NCBI GenBank assembly: GCA_015832175.1 | Contig: WJXW01000001.1 | Location: forward strand, 3,968,001 to 4,032,000 | DNA from: Paraphaeosphaeria minitans | Taxonomy: Eukaryota; Ascomycota; Dothideomycetes; Pleosporales; Didymosphaeriaceae | DNA length: 64,000 nt | Direction: 5' to 3' | Part shown: piece after piece, positions 46,601-56,829 of the stretch | Position numbering within the stretch: the stretch's first letter is position 1 | Layout of the letters: each line of letters starts with the position of its first letter | Program-made: the position numbers and the translations under genes | The notes under the pieces: model-generated | What the model was told of the DNA's origin: nothing | The model's input: the letters and a program-made list of their open reading frames with translations, nothing else | Databases searched by the model: none

Positions 46601-47720
46601 TGTATAGCTTAAGAGATTTACCACTTCTTTAGTATAAGGAATTTGCGGGATTACTTTAATCTTATAGACTCTTAGCTTCGCTAAAAGAGCTATGCCTTTT
46701 CTTTAACAGTAATTAAAGTATTATTGTTCTATTTTATGTTAACAACATTCTTCTTCTCTATCACAAGAGTAAAGAGAAAGAAGCCCTAGATTTTTAGAAA
46801 AAAATTATGAACAAATACAAGATTAAATTAAAAGGACCAGTAGAGTGGTTCCTAGGTGTTCGAGTAATTAGGGACAGAGAAGCAAGATTAATTTCTCTAG
46901 TCTATAATACCTACATTAATAAGATTACAAAAAAGTTTAACCTTTTAAACTCTAGGAGCTTCCCTCCCACACCTCTATTAGTAGAAGATCTTGTTCTAAG
47001 CACAGGAGAAGCTACTTCTTAATAAATAAGGCTCTTTTAAGAAAAGGTAGGATTAGCTCTCTATACAGCAATTATGCTACGCCTAGATATAGCCTTTACA
47101 GTGTTAAAGCTATTACACTTTCTAACAAATCTAAGTAAAGAACACTTTGCTGCTATTAATTGTGTGATCCTTTACCTCTATTAAACTAGATAGTAGGCTA
47201 TAGTCTTTAGTGGCTATAATAGACCTAATCTGCTAATATGTAGAGATGCCTTATTCGCTAATAATCTAATATTACGGCGATCTTCCTATAAATATATTAT
47301 CCTATTGTTTAGAGGAGCTATCCTATAGAAAGTAGCTTAACAGAACACAATTACTACTTTAACAATAGAAGTAGAGCTTCTAGCGCTTAAATATATAAGT
47401 AAAGAAGCTATAGCGATTAAGAGATTCTTTACTAAGCTTACTCTAGATCTAGGACCTTTATAGAAGGTCTATTACAACAATTTTTAAACTATTTGTTTGG
47501 TAATTAGAAAGAACAAAAGAATTACTACTTAACTACACTATATAGATATTTAGAACATATAGTTGCGGCAAGAGTATGTAAAAGGATTATTTTAAGTAGA
47601 ATATCTTCTAACTAGCGAAATGCTAGTAGATGGCCTTACAAAGGCTCTTACTTATTAGCAGTTTAATAGATTTAAAAGGCTATTAAATCTATAAGATATA
47701 AGCATAATAATTATAGAATA
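43651..47720 (+). pseudogene. pol of F2 (protease, integrase, RT, RNase H)
   Basis: Order is protease (L-D-S-A-T-A-V-Y-L-V-N-N, Asp at 43885), integrase and then RT/RNase H, so Ty1/copia. The integrase H-H-C-C zinc region has His at 44335, a second His now Tyr in G-Y-I-G-S, and C-E-H-Y at 44428-44439. RT starts near 46250 and contains N-I-V-G-A-F-L-N near 46490. Its active site is Y-V-N-N at 46735-46746, both Asp codons now AAC. From 46807 to 47022 a 71-codon frame is uninterrupted (M-N-K-Y-K-I-K-L-K-G-P-V-E-W-F-L-G-V). RNase H follows to A-D-G-L-T-K-A-L-T-Y near 47630-47660. It ends near 47720. Confidence 0.9.
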
Positions 47721-47860
47721 AGAGTAGGTAAGCAGAGAAACAATCTATTAACTACCTAGAATTATTAATTTAGAGCTAGGAAATAAGAAAAGAAAAAGAA
47801 AAGAAAGAAAAGATTAGAGGGAGAATAGGAATTAGAGGAAGAGGAGATTAAAGAGCTTAT

Positions 47861-48079
47861 CTATAAGTATATAGACCCTCTTCCTCCTCTACTTAATTGT
47901 AGGGGTGCGAGAATCTCCCTTATAATTAGTAGTAGGAGATTCTTCCTATCCTCCTCCTCTCCTCCTCTTTGTAGTAGGTAATTCCTTACTCTATCTACCT
48001 TTTCTACCTCTCTTTTAATTAGCAGTAGGTGATAGCTTACCCTAGCCTCCCCTCCTTTAATTAGTAGAAAGAGAAGCAC
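47861..48079 (-). pseudogene. Antisense Glu/Arg/Leu-rich repeat frame in the F 3' region
   Basis: A minus-strand frame of 72 codons open without a stop, opposite to gag-pol. It carries two copies of L-L-L-I-K and blocks such as E-V-E-K-V-D-R-V-R-N and G-G-E-E-E-D-R. The same frame is readable in F1 and F3, interrupted only by TAG or TAA that would be CAG or CAA before RIP. F3 lacks a 42-nt block (14 codons), so length changes keep the frame. This favours coding, though purine-rich DNA resists forming stops. Product unknown. Confidence 0.35.
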
Positions 48080-49175
48080 TTACCTAGCCTCTACTCTACT
48101 TTAGAGCTAATAGGCCGCTTATCTAGCTATTTTAATTAGGGTATTAGCTGCAACTGCGCTACTCCTTAATAGGTAGAGTAGGAGGGTAATTACCCTATCC
48201 TCTACTAAAGATTAGCTAGAAGGGAGGGAGTAGGACAGTAACTACGTACTAAGCTTACTCCTTCTAACTACTAGTAGGAGGAAGAGCTTATAAAGCCACC
48301 TTAACCCTTTTACGCAGCTTAGTAATTAGCCTCTCCTATAAAAAGTATTAGCTAAACCTAGAATAAATTTTAGAATAAAAGCTTATATTAGCACCCTTTA
48401 ATAGTTAATAGCAGATAAAATCTATAGCTAGAGTCTAAATATACAGCTAGCTATAGAAACAATTAGCAAAATTAGCTAAAGTAATAGAATAACCTTATAT
48501 ATAGTAGTGTAAGAGTAAGTAAAGTAGATATAGCAGCGCCTACCTAAGCTTAAAGCGTTATTATAGCAGCGTCTATTACTCTTTCTTACTAGAGCTCCTT
48601 TTAAGCAGCCTAAGCAGCTTACTTATCTAAGAGCACTAAGCAATTGCTAGGGGCCTAGAGCTAGGGCAGGAGGAGCTAGTAGAGCAGGAGGATTTTAGCG
48701 AGAGAATTAGGAGCTTTGTTTAGCAGCTTTTGCAGCCTTTACTACGCGTGCTTTAGCTAGGTTATTAGATATCTAAAAGAGTTAGCAAAGCTCTAAATAA
48801 CAGAAAGAGCGCAAAGTAATAATTAGAAGAAAACAACCTACTATAAAGTAGTAGGATTTAAAGGCTTAAACTAGTAGGCTTAAATTAGATAGGAGGTTAA
48901 AGCGTTAAAAGTAAAGGATTAAAAAGAGAAAATTAAGCGCTAGCAAAGGGCTTATATACTCTACTGCCTATCTAATTATTAAGCGCTAAATGCGCTCTTT
49001 CTTTACTACTTATTTCTCTTACTACTACTTCTTTCTAATTAAAACGCGCCTGCCTATCGTACTTACTAGCTAGTAAGAGCGAGGAAATTACCTTATAGTT
49101 AATAGGAAGTAAGCGAAAAGAGCAGCGGAACAAAAGCGTTTACGCTCTAGGCCTTTATGCCACGCTTATAAGCTC

Positions 49176-49391
49176 CTAACCTACTAGAAGAAGAGATTCT
49201 AGACACGATTCATAATAGGATTTGTGATTTAAAAGATAAACAGTGATTGTTTTGCTATTACAATAAGTGGGGGGTGATAGAATTGCTGTTCTTAAGATAA
49301 GGAGATTTAGAAGAACAATTCTTAATAGTTTTTTAATCTTTAAACAGCCTTTAGACGGTTTTTTAAAGATCTTTAGAAAGGATTTAGACAA
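49176..49391 (-). pseudogene. Small conserved antisense frame in F2 (71 codons)
   Basis: Counterpart of 37383-37598 in F3, opposite to gag-pol and 55 bp inside the 3' LTR. It reads L-S-K-S-F-L-K-I-F-K-K-P-S-K-G-C-L-K-I-K-K and ends L-E-S-L-L-L-V-G. Open in both copies; in F1 a deletion of about 74 bp removes the middle. It contains an imperfect repeat (aaagatcttta) that could instead be an RNA structure. Confidence 0.3.
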
Positions 49392-49446
49392 TTACAGATT
49401 ACTTCTTAGGATAGGTAATCTGCTTTAAGCGATCACCTAGGGGGTG

Positions 49447-49641
49447 TGTTAAAGTAAAACACTTACTTCCGTGATTTTTTCTAGATTTACTAATTTAGAT
49501 CACAGGATTCTTGCTAAGAGGCTCGTTTCTTTTGTATATAGTCTGCCCTTTCGGCATCCTTTCCTATAATCAGCTCTTTGTATTCTTTACAACTCTGCTC
49601 CTGAATATCCTGTAATAGTTCGAGCCCTTTTTACCACAACA
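49447..49641 (+). repeat. 3' LTR of F2 (195 bp)
   Basis: TGTTAAAGTAAAACACTT...TTTTTACCACAACA, right after the polypurine tract at 49436-49446. Confidence 0.95.
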
Positions 49642-50525
49642 AAAATTAAATTAAAAGGACTAGTAGAGTAGTTCCTAGGTGTTTAAGTAATTAGGGACAG
49701 AGAAGTAAAATTAATTTTTCTAGTCTATAATACCTACATTAATAAGATCACGAAAAAGTTTAACCTTTTAAACTCTAGGAGCTTCCCTCCTATATCTCTA
49801 TTAGTAGAAGATCTCGTTCTAAGCACAAGAGAAGCTACTCCTTAATAAATAAAGCTCTTTTAAGAAGAGGTAGGATTAGCTCTCTACACAGCGATTATAC
49901 TACGCCTAGATATAGCCTTTACAGTGTTAAAGCTATTACACTTTCTAATAAATCTAAGTAAAGAACACTTTGCTGCTATTAATTGTGTAATCTTTTACCT
50001 CTATTAAACTAGATAGCAGGCTATAGTCTTTAGTGGCTACAATAGACCTAATCTGCTAATATGTGGAGATGCCTTATTCGCTAATAATCTAATATCACGG
50101 CGATCTTTCTATAAATATATTATCCTATTGTTTAGAGGAGCTATCCTATAGAAAGTAGCTTAATAGAATATAATTACTACTTTAACAATAGAAGCAGAGC
50201 TTCTAGCGCTTAAATATATAAGTAAAGAAGCTATAGTGATTAAGAGATTCTTTACTAAGCTTACTCTAGATCTAAGACCTTTATAGAAGGTCTATTATAA
50301 TAATCTTTAAACTATTTATTTAGTAATTAGAAAGAACAAAAGAATTACTACTTAACTGCGCTATATAGATATTTAGAACATGTAGTTGTAGTAAGAGCAT
50401 ATAAAAGGATTGTTTTAAGTAGAATATCTTCTAACTAGTAAAATGCTAGCAGATAGCCTCACAAAGGCTCTTACTTATTAGTAGTTTAATAGATTTAAAA
50501 GGCTATTAAATCTGTAAGATATAAG
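49642..50525 (+). pseudogene. gag-pol of F1, second part (end of RT, RNase H)
   Basis: The frame resumes after F2 with K-L-K-G-L-V-E-*-F-L-G-V-*-V-I-R-D-R-E, the segment following the copia RT active site, then RNase H with A-D-I/L-T-K-A-L-T-Y near 50450-50470 (the copia 'ADxLTK' end motif). It ends near 50525. It aligns with 46810-47715 of F2. Confidence 0.85.
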
Positions 50526-52194
50526 CACAATAATCACAGAATAAGAGTAGGTAAGTAGAGAAACAATCTATTAACTACCTAGAATTATTAATTTAGAGCC
50601 AGGATATAAAAAAAGAAAAAGAAAAGAAAGAAAAGATTAGAGAGAGAATAAGAATTAGAAAAAGAGAAGATTAAAGAGCTTATCTATAAGCATGTAGACC
50701 CTTTTCCTCCTCTGCTTAATTATAGGGGTGTAAGAATCTCCCCTATAATTAGTAGCAAGAGATTCTCCCTATTCTCCTCCTCTCTTTCTCTCTATAGTAG
50801 GTAATTCCTTACCCTATTTACCTCCTCCACCTCTCCTTTAATTAGCAGTAGGTAATAGCTCACCCTAGCCTTCCCTCTTTTAATTAGTAGGAGGAGAAGC
50901 ACTTACCTAGCCTCTACCCTACTTTAGAGCTAATAGGCCGCTTATCTAGCTATTTTAATTAAGGTATTAGCTGCGACTGCGCTACTCCTTAATAGGTAGA
51001 GTAAGAGGGTAATTACCCTATCCTCTACTAAGAATTAGCTAGAAGGGAGGGAGTAGAATAGTAGTTATATATTAAGCTTACTCCTCCTAACTACTAGTAG
51101 GAGGAGGACCTTATAAGGCCACTTTAACCCTCTTACGCAGTTTAGTAATTAGCCTCTTCTATAGAAAGTATTAGCTAAACCTAGAAAGAATCTTAAAATA
51201 AAAGCTTATATTAGTACTTTCTAATAGTTAATAGTAGATAAAATCTATAGCTAGAGTCTAAATATGCGGCTAGCTATAGAAACAATTAGTAGAATTAGCT
51301 AAAGTAATAAGATAACCCTATATATAGTAGTATAAGAGTAGGTAAAGTAGGTATAGTAGCGCCTACCTAAGCTTAAAGTGTTATTATAGCAGCGCCTATT
51401 ACTCTTTCTTACTAGAGCTCCCTTTAAGCAGCCTAAGTAGCTTACTTATCTAAAAGTACTAAGTAATTACTAAGGGCCTAGAGCTAGGGTAAAAGGAGCT
51501 AGTAGAGTAGGAGGATCTTATTAGGAGAATTAAGAGCTTTATTTAGTAGCTTTTATAGCCTTTACTACACGTGCTTTAGCTAGGTTATTAGATATCTAAA
51601 AGAGTTAGTAAAGCTCTAAATAATAAAAAGAGCGTAAGGTAATAATTAGAAGAAGAGAACCTACTATAAGGTAGTAGAATTTAAAGGCTTAAACTAGTAG
51701 GCTTAAATTAGATAGGAGGTTAAAGCGTTAAAAGTGAAGGATTAAAGAGAGAAGATTAAGCGCTAGTAAAGGGCTTATATACTCTACCGCCTATCTAATT
51801 ATTAAGCGCTAAATACGCTCCTTCCTTACTATTTATTTCTCTTACTACCACTCCTTCCTAATTAAAACGCGCCTACCTATTATACTTACTAGCTAGTAAG
51901 AGCGGGGAAATTACCTTACAGTTAATAGGAAGTAAGCGAAAAAAGTAGTAGAATAGAAGCATTTACGCTCTAGGCCTTTATGCCATGCTTATGAGCTCTC
52001 AACCTACCAGAAGAAGAGATTCTGGACACGATTCACAATAGGATTTGTGATTTGAAAGATAAACAGCGATTGTTTTGCTATTACAATAAATAGGGGGTGA
52101 TAGAATTGCTGTTCTTAAGATTAGGAAGGATTTAGACAATTACAGATTACTTCTTAGGATAGGTGATCCGCTTTAAGCAATCACCTAGGGGGTG
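50526..52194 (+). other. F1 3' region between pol and LTR
   Basis: About 1.67 kb with no gag-pol motif. It matches 47716-49446 of F2 except for a deletion of about 74 bp near 52125, which removes most of the small antisense frame. It contains the antisense repeat frame (about 50886-50660, minus) interrupted here by RIP-type stops. It ends with the polypurine tract cctagggggtg. Confidence 0.75.
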
Positions 52195-52389
52195 TATTAA
52201 AGTAAAACACTCACTTCTGTGATTCTTTCTAGATCCACTAATTCAGATTATAGGATTCTTGCTAAGAGGCTCGTTTCTTTTATATATAGTCTGCCCTTTT
52301 AGCATCCTTTTCTACAATTAGCTCTTTGTATTCTTTACAACTCTGCTCCTGAATATCCTGTGATAGTTTAAGCCCTTTTTACCATAATA
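52195..52389 (+). repeat. 3' LTR of F1 (195 bp)
   Basis: TATTAAAGTAAAACACTC...TTTTTACCATAATA, followed by the ATAAG target duplication. Confidence 0.94.
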
Positions 52390-53560
52390 ATAAGCCCTTT
52401 ACTAGCGCTTAATCTTCTCTCTTTAATCCTTCACTTTTAACGCTTTAACCTCCTATCTAATTTAAGCCTACTAGTTTAAGCCTTTAAATTCTACTACCTT
52501 ATAGTAGGTTCTCTTCTTCTAATTATTACCTTACGCTCTTTTTATTATTTAGAGCTTTACTAACTCTTTTAGATATCTAATAACCTAGCTAAAGCACGTG
52601 TAGTAAAGGCTATAAAAGCTACTAAATAAAGCTCTTAATTCTCCTAATAAGATCCTTCTACTCTACTAGCTCCTCCTGCCCTAGCTCTAGGCCCTTAGTA
52701 ATCGCTTAGTACTCTTAGATAAGTAAGCTACTTAGGCTGCTTAAAAGGAGTTCTAGTAAGAAAGAGTAATAGGCGCTGCTATAATAACGCTTTAAGCTTA
52801 GGTAGGCGCTGCTATACCTACTTTACTTACTCTTACACTACTATATATAGGCTTATTCTATTACTTTAGCTAATTTTGCTAATTATTTCTATAGCTAGCT
52901 ATATATTTAGACTCTAGCTATAGATTTTATCTGCTATTAACTATTAGAGGGTACTAATATAAGCTTTTATTTTAAAATTTATTCTAGGTTTAGCTAATAC
53001 TTTTTATAGGAGAGGCTAATTACTAAGCTATATAAGAAGGTTAAAGTGGCTTTATAAGCTCCTTTTCTTACTAGTAGTTAAGAGGAGTAAGCTTAGTACG
53101 CAGCTACTATCTTACTCCTTCCTTCCTAGCTAATCTTTAGTAGAGAATAGGGTAATTACCCTCCTACTCTACCTATTAAGGAGCAGCGCGGTCGCAGCTA
53201 ATACCCTAATTAAAATAGCTAGATAAGTGGCCTATTAGCTCTAAAGCAGAGTAGAGGCTAGGTAAGTGCTTCTCCTCCTGCTAATTAAAGGAGGGGAGGA
53301 GGAGGTAGATAGGGTGAGGAATCACCTACTGCAGAGAGGAGAAGAGGAGGAGGATAGGGAGAATCTCCTACTACTAATTATAGGGGAGATTCTCGCACCC
53401 CTATAATTAAGTAGAGGAGAAAGAGGGTTTATATACTTATAGATAAGCTCTTTAATCTCCTTTTTCTCTAATTCCTATTCTCCCTCTAATCTTTTCTTTC
53501 TTTTTTTTTTCTTTTCTTATTTTCTAGCTCTAAATTAATAATTCTAAGTAGTTAATAAAT
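52390..53560 (-). other. F3 3' region (continued)
   Basis: It resumes F3 after F1 at the ATAAG duplication and is colinear with 47790-48960 of F2 in inverse. No gene-sized frame. It contains the shorter (42-nt deleted) version of the antisense repeat frame at about 53265-53430 on plus, with a single RIP-type stop near 53400. The purine run appears as a poly-T-rich tract near 53495-53520. Confidence 0.7.
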
Positions 53561-55719
53561 TGTTTCTTTACTTACCTACTCTTATTCTATAATTATTATG
53601 CTTACATCTTATAGATTTAATAGCCTTTTAAATCTATTAAACTACTAATAAGTAAGAGCCTTTATAAGGCTATCTACTAGCATTTCGCTAGTTAGAAGAT
53701 ATTCTACTTAAAACAATCTTTCTGTATACTCTTACTACAACTACATATTCTAAATATCTATATAGCGTAGTTAAGTAGTAATTCTTTTATTCTTTCTAAT
53801 TACTAAACAAATAGTTTAAAAATTGTTACAATAGACCTTCTATAAAGGTCTTAGATCTAGAGTAAGCTTAGTAAAGAATCTCTTAATTACTATAGCTTCT
53901 TTACTTATATATTTAAGCGCTAGAAGCTCTACTTCTATTATTAAAGTAGTAATTATATTCTATTAAGCTGCTTTCTATAGGATAGCTCCTCTAAATAATA
54001 GAATAATATATTTATAAGAAGATTACTGTAATATTAGATTATTAGCAAATAAGGCATCTCTACATATTAGCAGATTAGGTCTATTATAGCCTCTAAAGAC
54101 TATAGCCTACTATCTAGTTTAATAGAGGTAAAGGATCACACAATTAATAGCAGCAAAGTGTTCTTTACTTAGATTTATTAGAAAGTGTGATAGCTTTAAC
54201 ACTACAAAGACTATATCTAGGCGTAGCATAATTACTGTATAGAGAGCTAATCCCACCTCTTCTTAAAAGAGCTTTATTTATTAAGGAGTAGCTTCTCCTA
54301 TGCTTAGAATAAGATCTTCTACTCATAGAGGTATAGGAGGGAAGCTCCTAGAGTTTAAAATGTTAAACTTTTTCGTGATCTTATTAATGTAGGTATTATA
54401 GACTAAAAAAATTAATTTTACTTCTCTGTCTCTAATTACTTAAATACCTAGGAACTACTCTACTAGTCCTTTTAATTTAATCTCGTATTTGTTCGCGATT
54501 TTCTTTTAAAAATCTAGGGCTTCTTTCTCTTTACTCTTGTAATAGAGAAGAAGAATATTGTTAATATAAAATAGAATAATAATACTTTAATTACTATTAA
54601 AGAAAAGGCATAGCTCTTCTAGCAAAGCTAAGAGTCTATAAGATTAAAGTAATCCTGTAAATTCCTTATACTAAAGAAGTAGTGAATCTCTTAAGCTATA
54701 TAAAACTTAATTTAATCTTACACACTTTCCTAGCTTTTTAAAACTATTAGGTAATTTATAAGTTACTAGATTAGTGGCTATAATAAGAGTATTTAGAAAC
54801 GCTCCTATTATATTAAATTGTAAGATTTCTAGATTAAATTCTACTGCTAGAGCTACAGCTAATTAAAAAGATCTTACTACTAGGGTAGTAGTATAGGTAG
54901 AGTAGAGAGTATTCTTTTTCTAAAGATCTCCTTTTATAACAATTTAAGCTTTACACTTTTTAAAGTATCTATTTTAATTAAACTTATAGGTAAAGACCTA
55001 CTTTAAAGGGAGTAGTTGCTCTAACACCTCTAATTATTTAATCTCTATCTAGGTACCTTTATCTTGCAAAGTTAAGATCTCCTTATAAGTAGTAAGGAGG
55101 AATAGCTTCTTATATAGATAATTATAAAGGTGTTTCTATAGGGTTGGCTCTAGTGTAAGCTTGTCTCTGTGAGTCTAAGCTATATAAGACGCTCTAGGCG
55201 CCTTTCTAAGTATAGAAGCAAATACTATTATATTTAGTATAATATATTCTTCTTACTTAGACTAGGCCTCTACTACTCTTAGTATAAACGTGTGCTCTAA
55301 TATTACATTAAGATTACTTTAAAAATAATTAGTAATTAGTGCATAAGTATCTAGCTTCTACCTACCCCCTAGCTAATTATTCTAATTATTTTGCTTCCTT
55401 AATCTTTGCAATAGTAGATAGCGATTTATTAGTTAGTTAATTTCTAGTGCTTTACTATAATTTTACCTACTTATTCTACTTACCTCTAAATAGATCTGCT
55501 TTCGCCTTTAGCGCGCTAGTAAGTTATCTACTTTATCTAGCGTGATTAAGTTATCTGCGCTAGGTTAATTAGTAACCTAATTAGTTTCTACTAATAAATA
55601 GGGTATTGAATCCCTAGATTCTAGCGGGCCAGCTCTCCTAGTAGTATTCTAGTAGCTGCTAGATATCTTTTAATTACTTAATAGATTACTTCTAAAATCA
55701 CCTAGCTCTAGTGTTTAAT
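53561..55719 (-). pseudogene. pol of F3: RNase H, RT and part of the linker
   Basis: Minus-strand copia pol, entered from its 3' end. RNase H lies at about 54250-53600, with the A-D-x-L-x-K end motif near 53690. The RT active site Y-I-N-N is at 54568-54557, and RT extends to about 55060. The linker between RT and integrase continues to 55719, where E is inserted. Colinear with 45620-47720 of F2. Confidence 0.87.
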
Positions 55720-56130
55720 TGTTAAATCCAAGAGGGTAGCTAGTCCTAAAGGGTTAAGGTTGGTTCTTAGGCAGGAGTACTTACAGAAGGTGGAAGGTCT
55801 TATTAATACAATAGTATCTTACAAAGTGTAATAAGTTAACAATTTGGTCTGCTAGAATCCAAACAATAGATTAATAAACAGATTAAACATAAGTATAGAG
55901 AGCCTATCCTTACGTTTCTATATACTAAGGCTACTCCGCTGCTTAGTGCCACTAAGTAACTAAGCACCTTACGTGACTAGCTCTACTATTTAGTGCCGCT
56001 AAGTAACTAAGCACATTACATAACCTAATCTAAGTTACTTAGCGTCTCTTTATTATGTTTATAACCCTATTATTACCTTATTACACCTTTATAAGCGCCT
56101 AAGTCCTACGTTATTATCTAGTACGTAACA
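55720..56130 (-). repeat. 3' LTR of E (411 bp)
   Basis: TGTTAAATC...GTACGTAACA. Located at the 3' end of gag-pol. It is followed by ttatcccctccctttcc, the complement of the polypurine tract. Confidence 0.94.
55934..56027. repeat. 2 x 47-bp tandem repeat with palindrome in the E LTR
   Basis: Two 47-bp units, each holding gcttagtgccactaagtaac-like sequence that pairs with itself (GCTTAG / CTAAGC). The partner LTR has the same pair at 62113-62206. It could be a binding-site array or an RNA structure within the LTR. Confidence 0.75.
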
Positions 56131-56167
56131 TTATCCCCTCCCTTTCCATTCTTCGTCCTAAAGAATT

Positions 56168-56659
56168 ATGCCTGCTAACTATAATTCTACAAAGCGTTGT
56201 TACGGCCTTATCTCTACTATTAAAAACTACAGAGTAGTTATAGTGTTAAAGTGCTCCTTCTATAAGTCGCATTCTCGCGTTTATAAAGTCTATATTAGCT
56301 TAGGGAAGTATAGTAAGTATTAGAAATAAGGCTTAAAGTGTAATATAGCTATTACTAGAAATAAGTTCTCGCAGTTAATCGCTAAGAAGAAGAAATTAGA
56401 GGCGTAAATATTAGAGGCGCAAAAAGAATAGAACGCAGCGTTTAAAGCCCTATATATAGTACGCGTAAAAGAAGATTAGTTATTAAAATAATTAGCGCAG
56501 AATAAAAAGCGTGTTAGTGAGATTATTGCGGTAGAGAGTGCCGCGCTAATAGAGTTAGAGTTAGAGGAGGACCTAGCCTATCTTACTTAGCCTACTAGTC
56601 TAGCTAAACTTAGCACGTCTATATAGTCTACAATAGATAACCTGCCTCTAGAGTTCTAA
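56168..56659 (+). pseudogene. Antisense Zn2Cys6-type ORF of element E
   Basis: ATG at 56168, 38 bp inside the 3' LTR, on the strand opposite to gag-pol. The frame is about 163 codons to a TAA at 56657 (possibly itself a RIP stop) and opens M-P-A-N-Y-N-S-T-K-R-C-Y-G-L. Residues 29, 32, 39, 48, 51 and 58 are C, Y, Y, Y, Y, C: exactly C-x2-C-x6-C-x8-C-x2-C-x6-C, the fungal Zn2Cys6 binuclear cluster spacing. Each Tyr codon is TAT, one G-to-A step from TGT. Lys/Arg and His lie between ligands. From residue 65 a charged, probably coiled-coil stretch follows (F-S-Q-L-I-A-K-K-K-K-L-E-A), then an acidic Leu-rich part. In-frame stops are TAG or TAA. It suggests a DNA-binding regulator carried by the transposon; function is inferred. 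Confidence 0.75.
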
Positions 56660-56829
56660 GATAATTTCTTAGCATTACTATCTTAGGTAAGTCTGTTAAT
56701 AAAATTCTTTAATCTTTTATTAACAGTTTCCTAGGTAGTTCTTTAGTTCCTAAGTGTTTTTACTGTGTGGGTAACCTTTCTACTTAATAAGGTACACGTT
56801 GTTATACTAATTATATTCTAGAATTCTTT

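Larger units (their letters stand above)
47721..49446 (+). other. F2 3' region between pol and LTR (1.7 kb)
   Basis: Present in F1, F2 and F3, so part of the element. The first 100 bp is a purine run (aagaaaagaaaaagaaaag). Then come pyrimidine-rich repeats carrying the antisense frame 48079-47861, an AT-rich middle, and the small antisense frame at 49391-49176. It ends in the polypurine tract ctagggggtg. In one plus-strand frame from about 48130 to 48960 every stop is TAA or TAG and the residues are Gln/Arg/Lys/Leu-rich. That is weak evidence, because TGA is rare everywhere here. Confidence 0.6.
42324..49641 (+). mobile_element. F copy F2: complete Ty1/copia element
   Basis: 7318 bp with LTRs 42324-42518 and 49447-49641, inserted in F1 at the end of the RT core. 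Flanks are AAACT (42319-42323) and AAAAT (49642-49646). The uninterrupted sequence in F2 itself reads AAGAT there, so both are mutated versions of one five-base duplication. It is the reference copy for the family. Confidence 0.94.
37824..52389 (+). mobile_element. F copy F1: Ty1/copia element containing F2
   Basis: A complete plus-strand copia element with LTRs 37824-38018 and 52195-52389, flanked by ATAAG (37819-37823 and 52390-52394). It is split at 42323/49642 by F2; without F2 it is about 7.25 kb. It is inserted in the 3' region of F3. Confidence 0.94.

Noticed and set aside
56687..56726. GTAAGT...TTAACAG, a possible 40-nt intron at the end of the E antisense ORF
   Set aside because: The signals are good, but 40 nt is shorter than usual fungal introns, the upstream stop may be genuine, and D is cut before this point so there is no second copy to compare.
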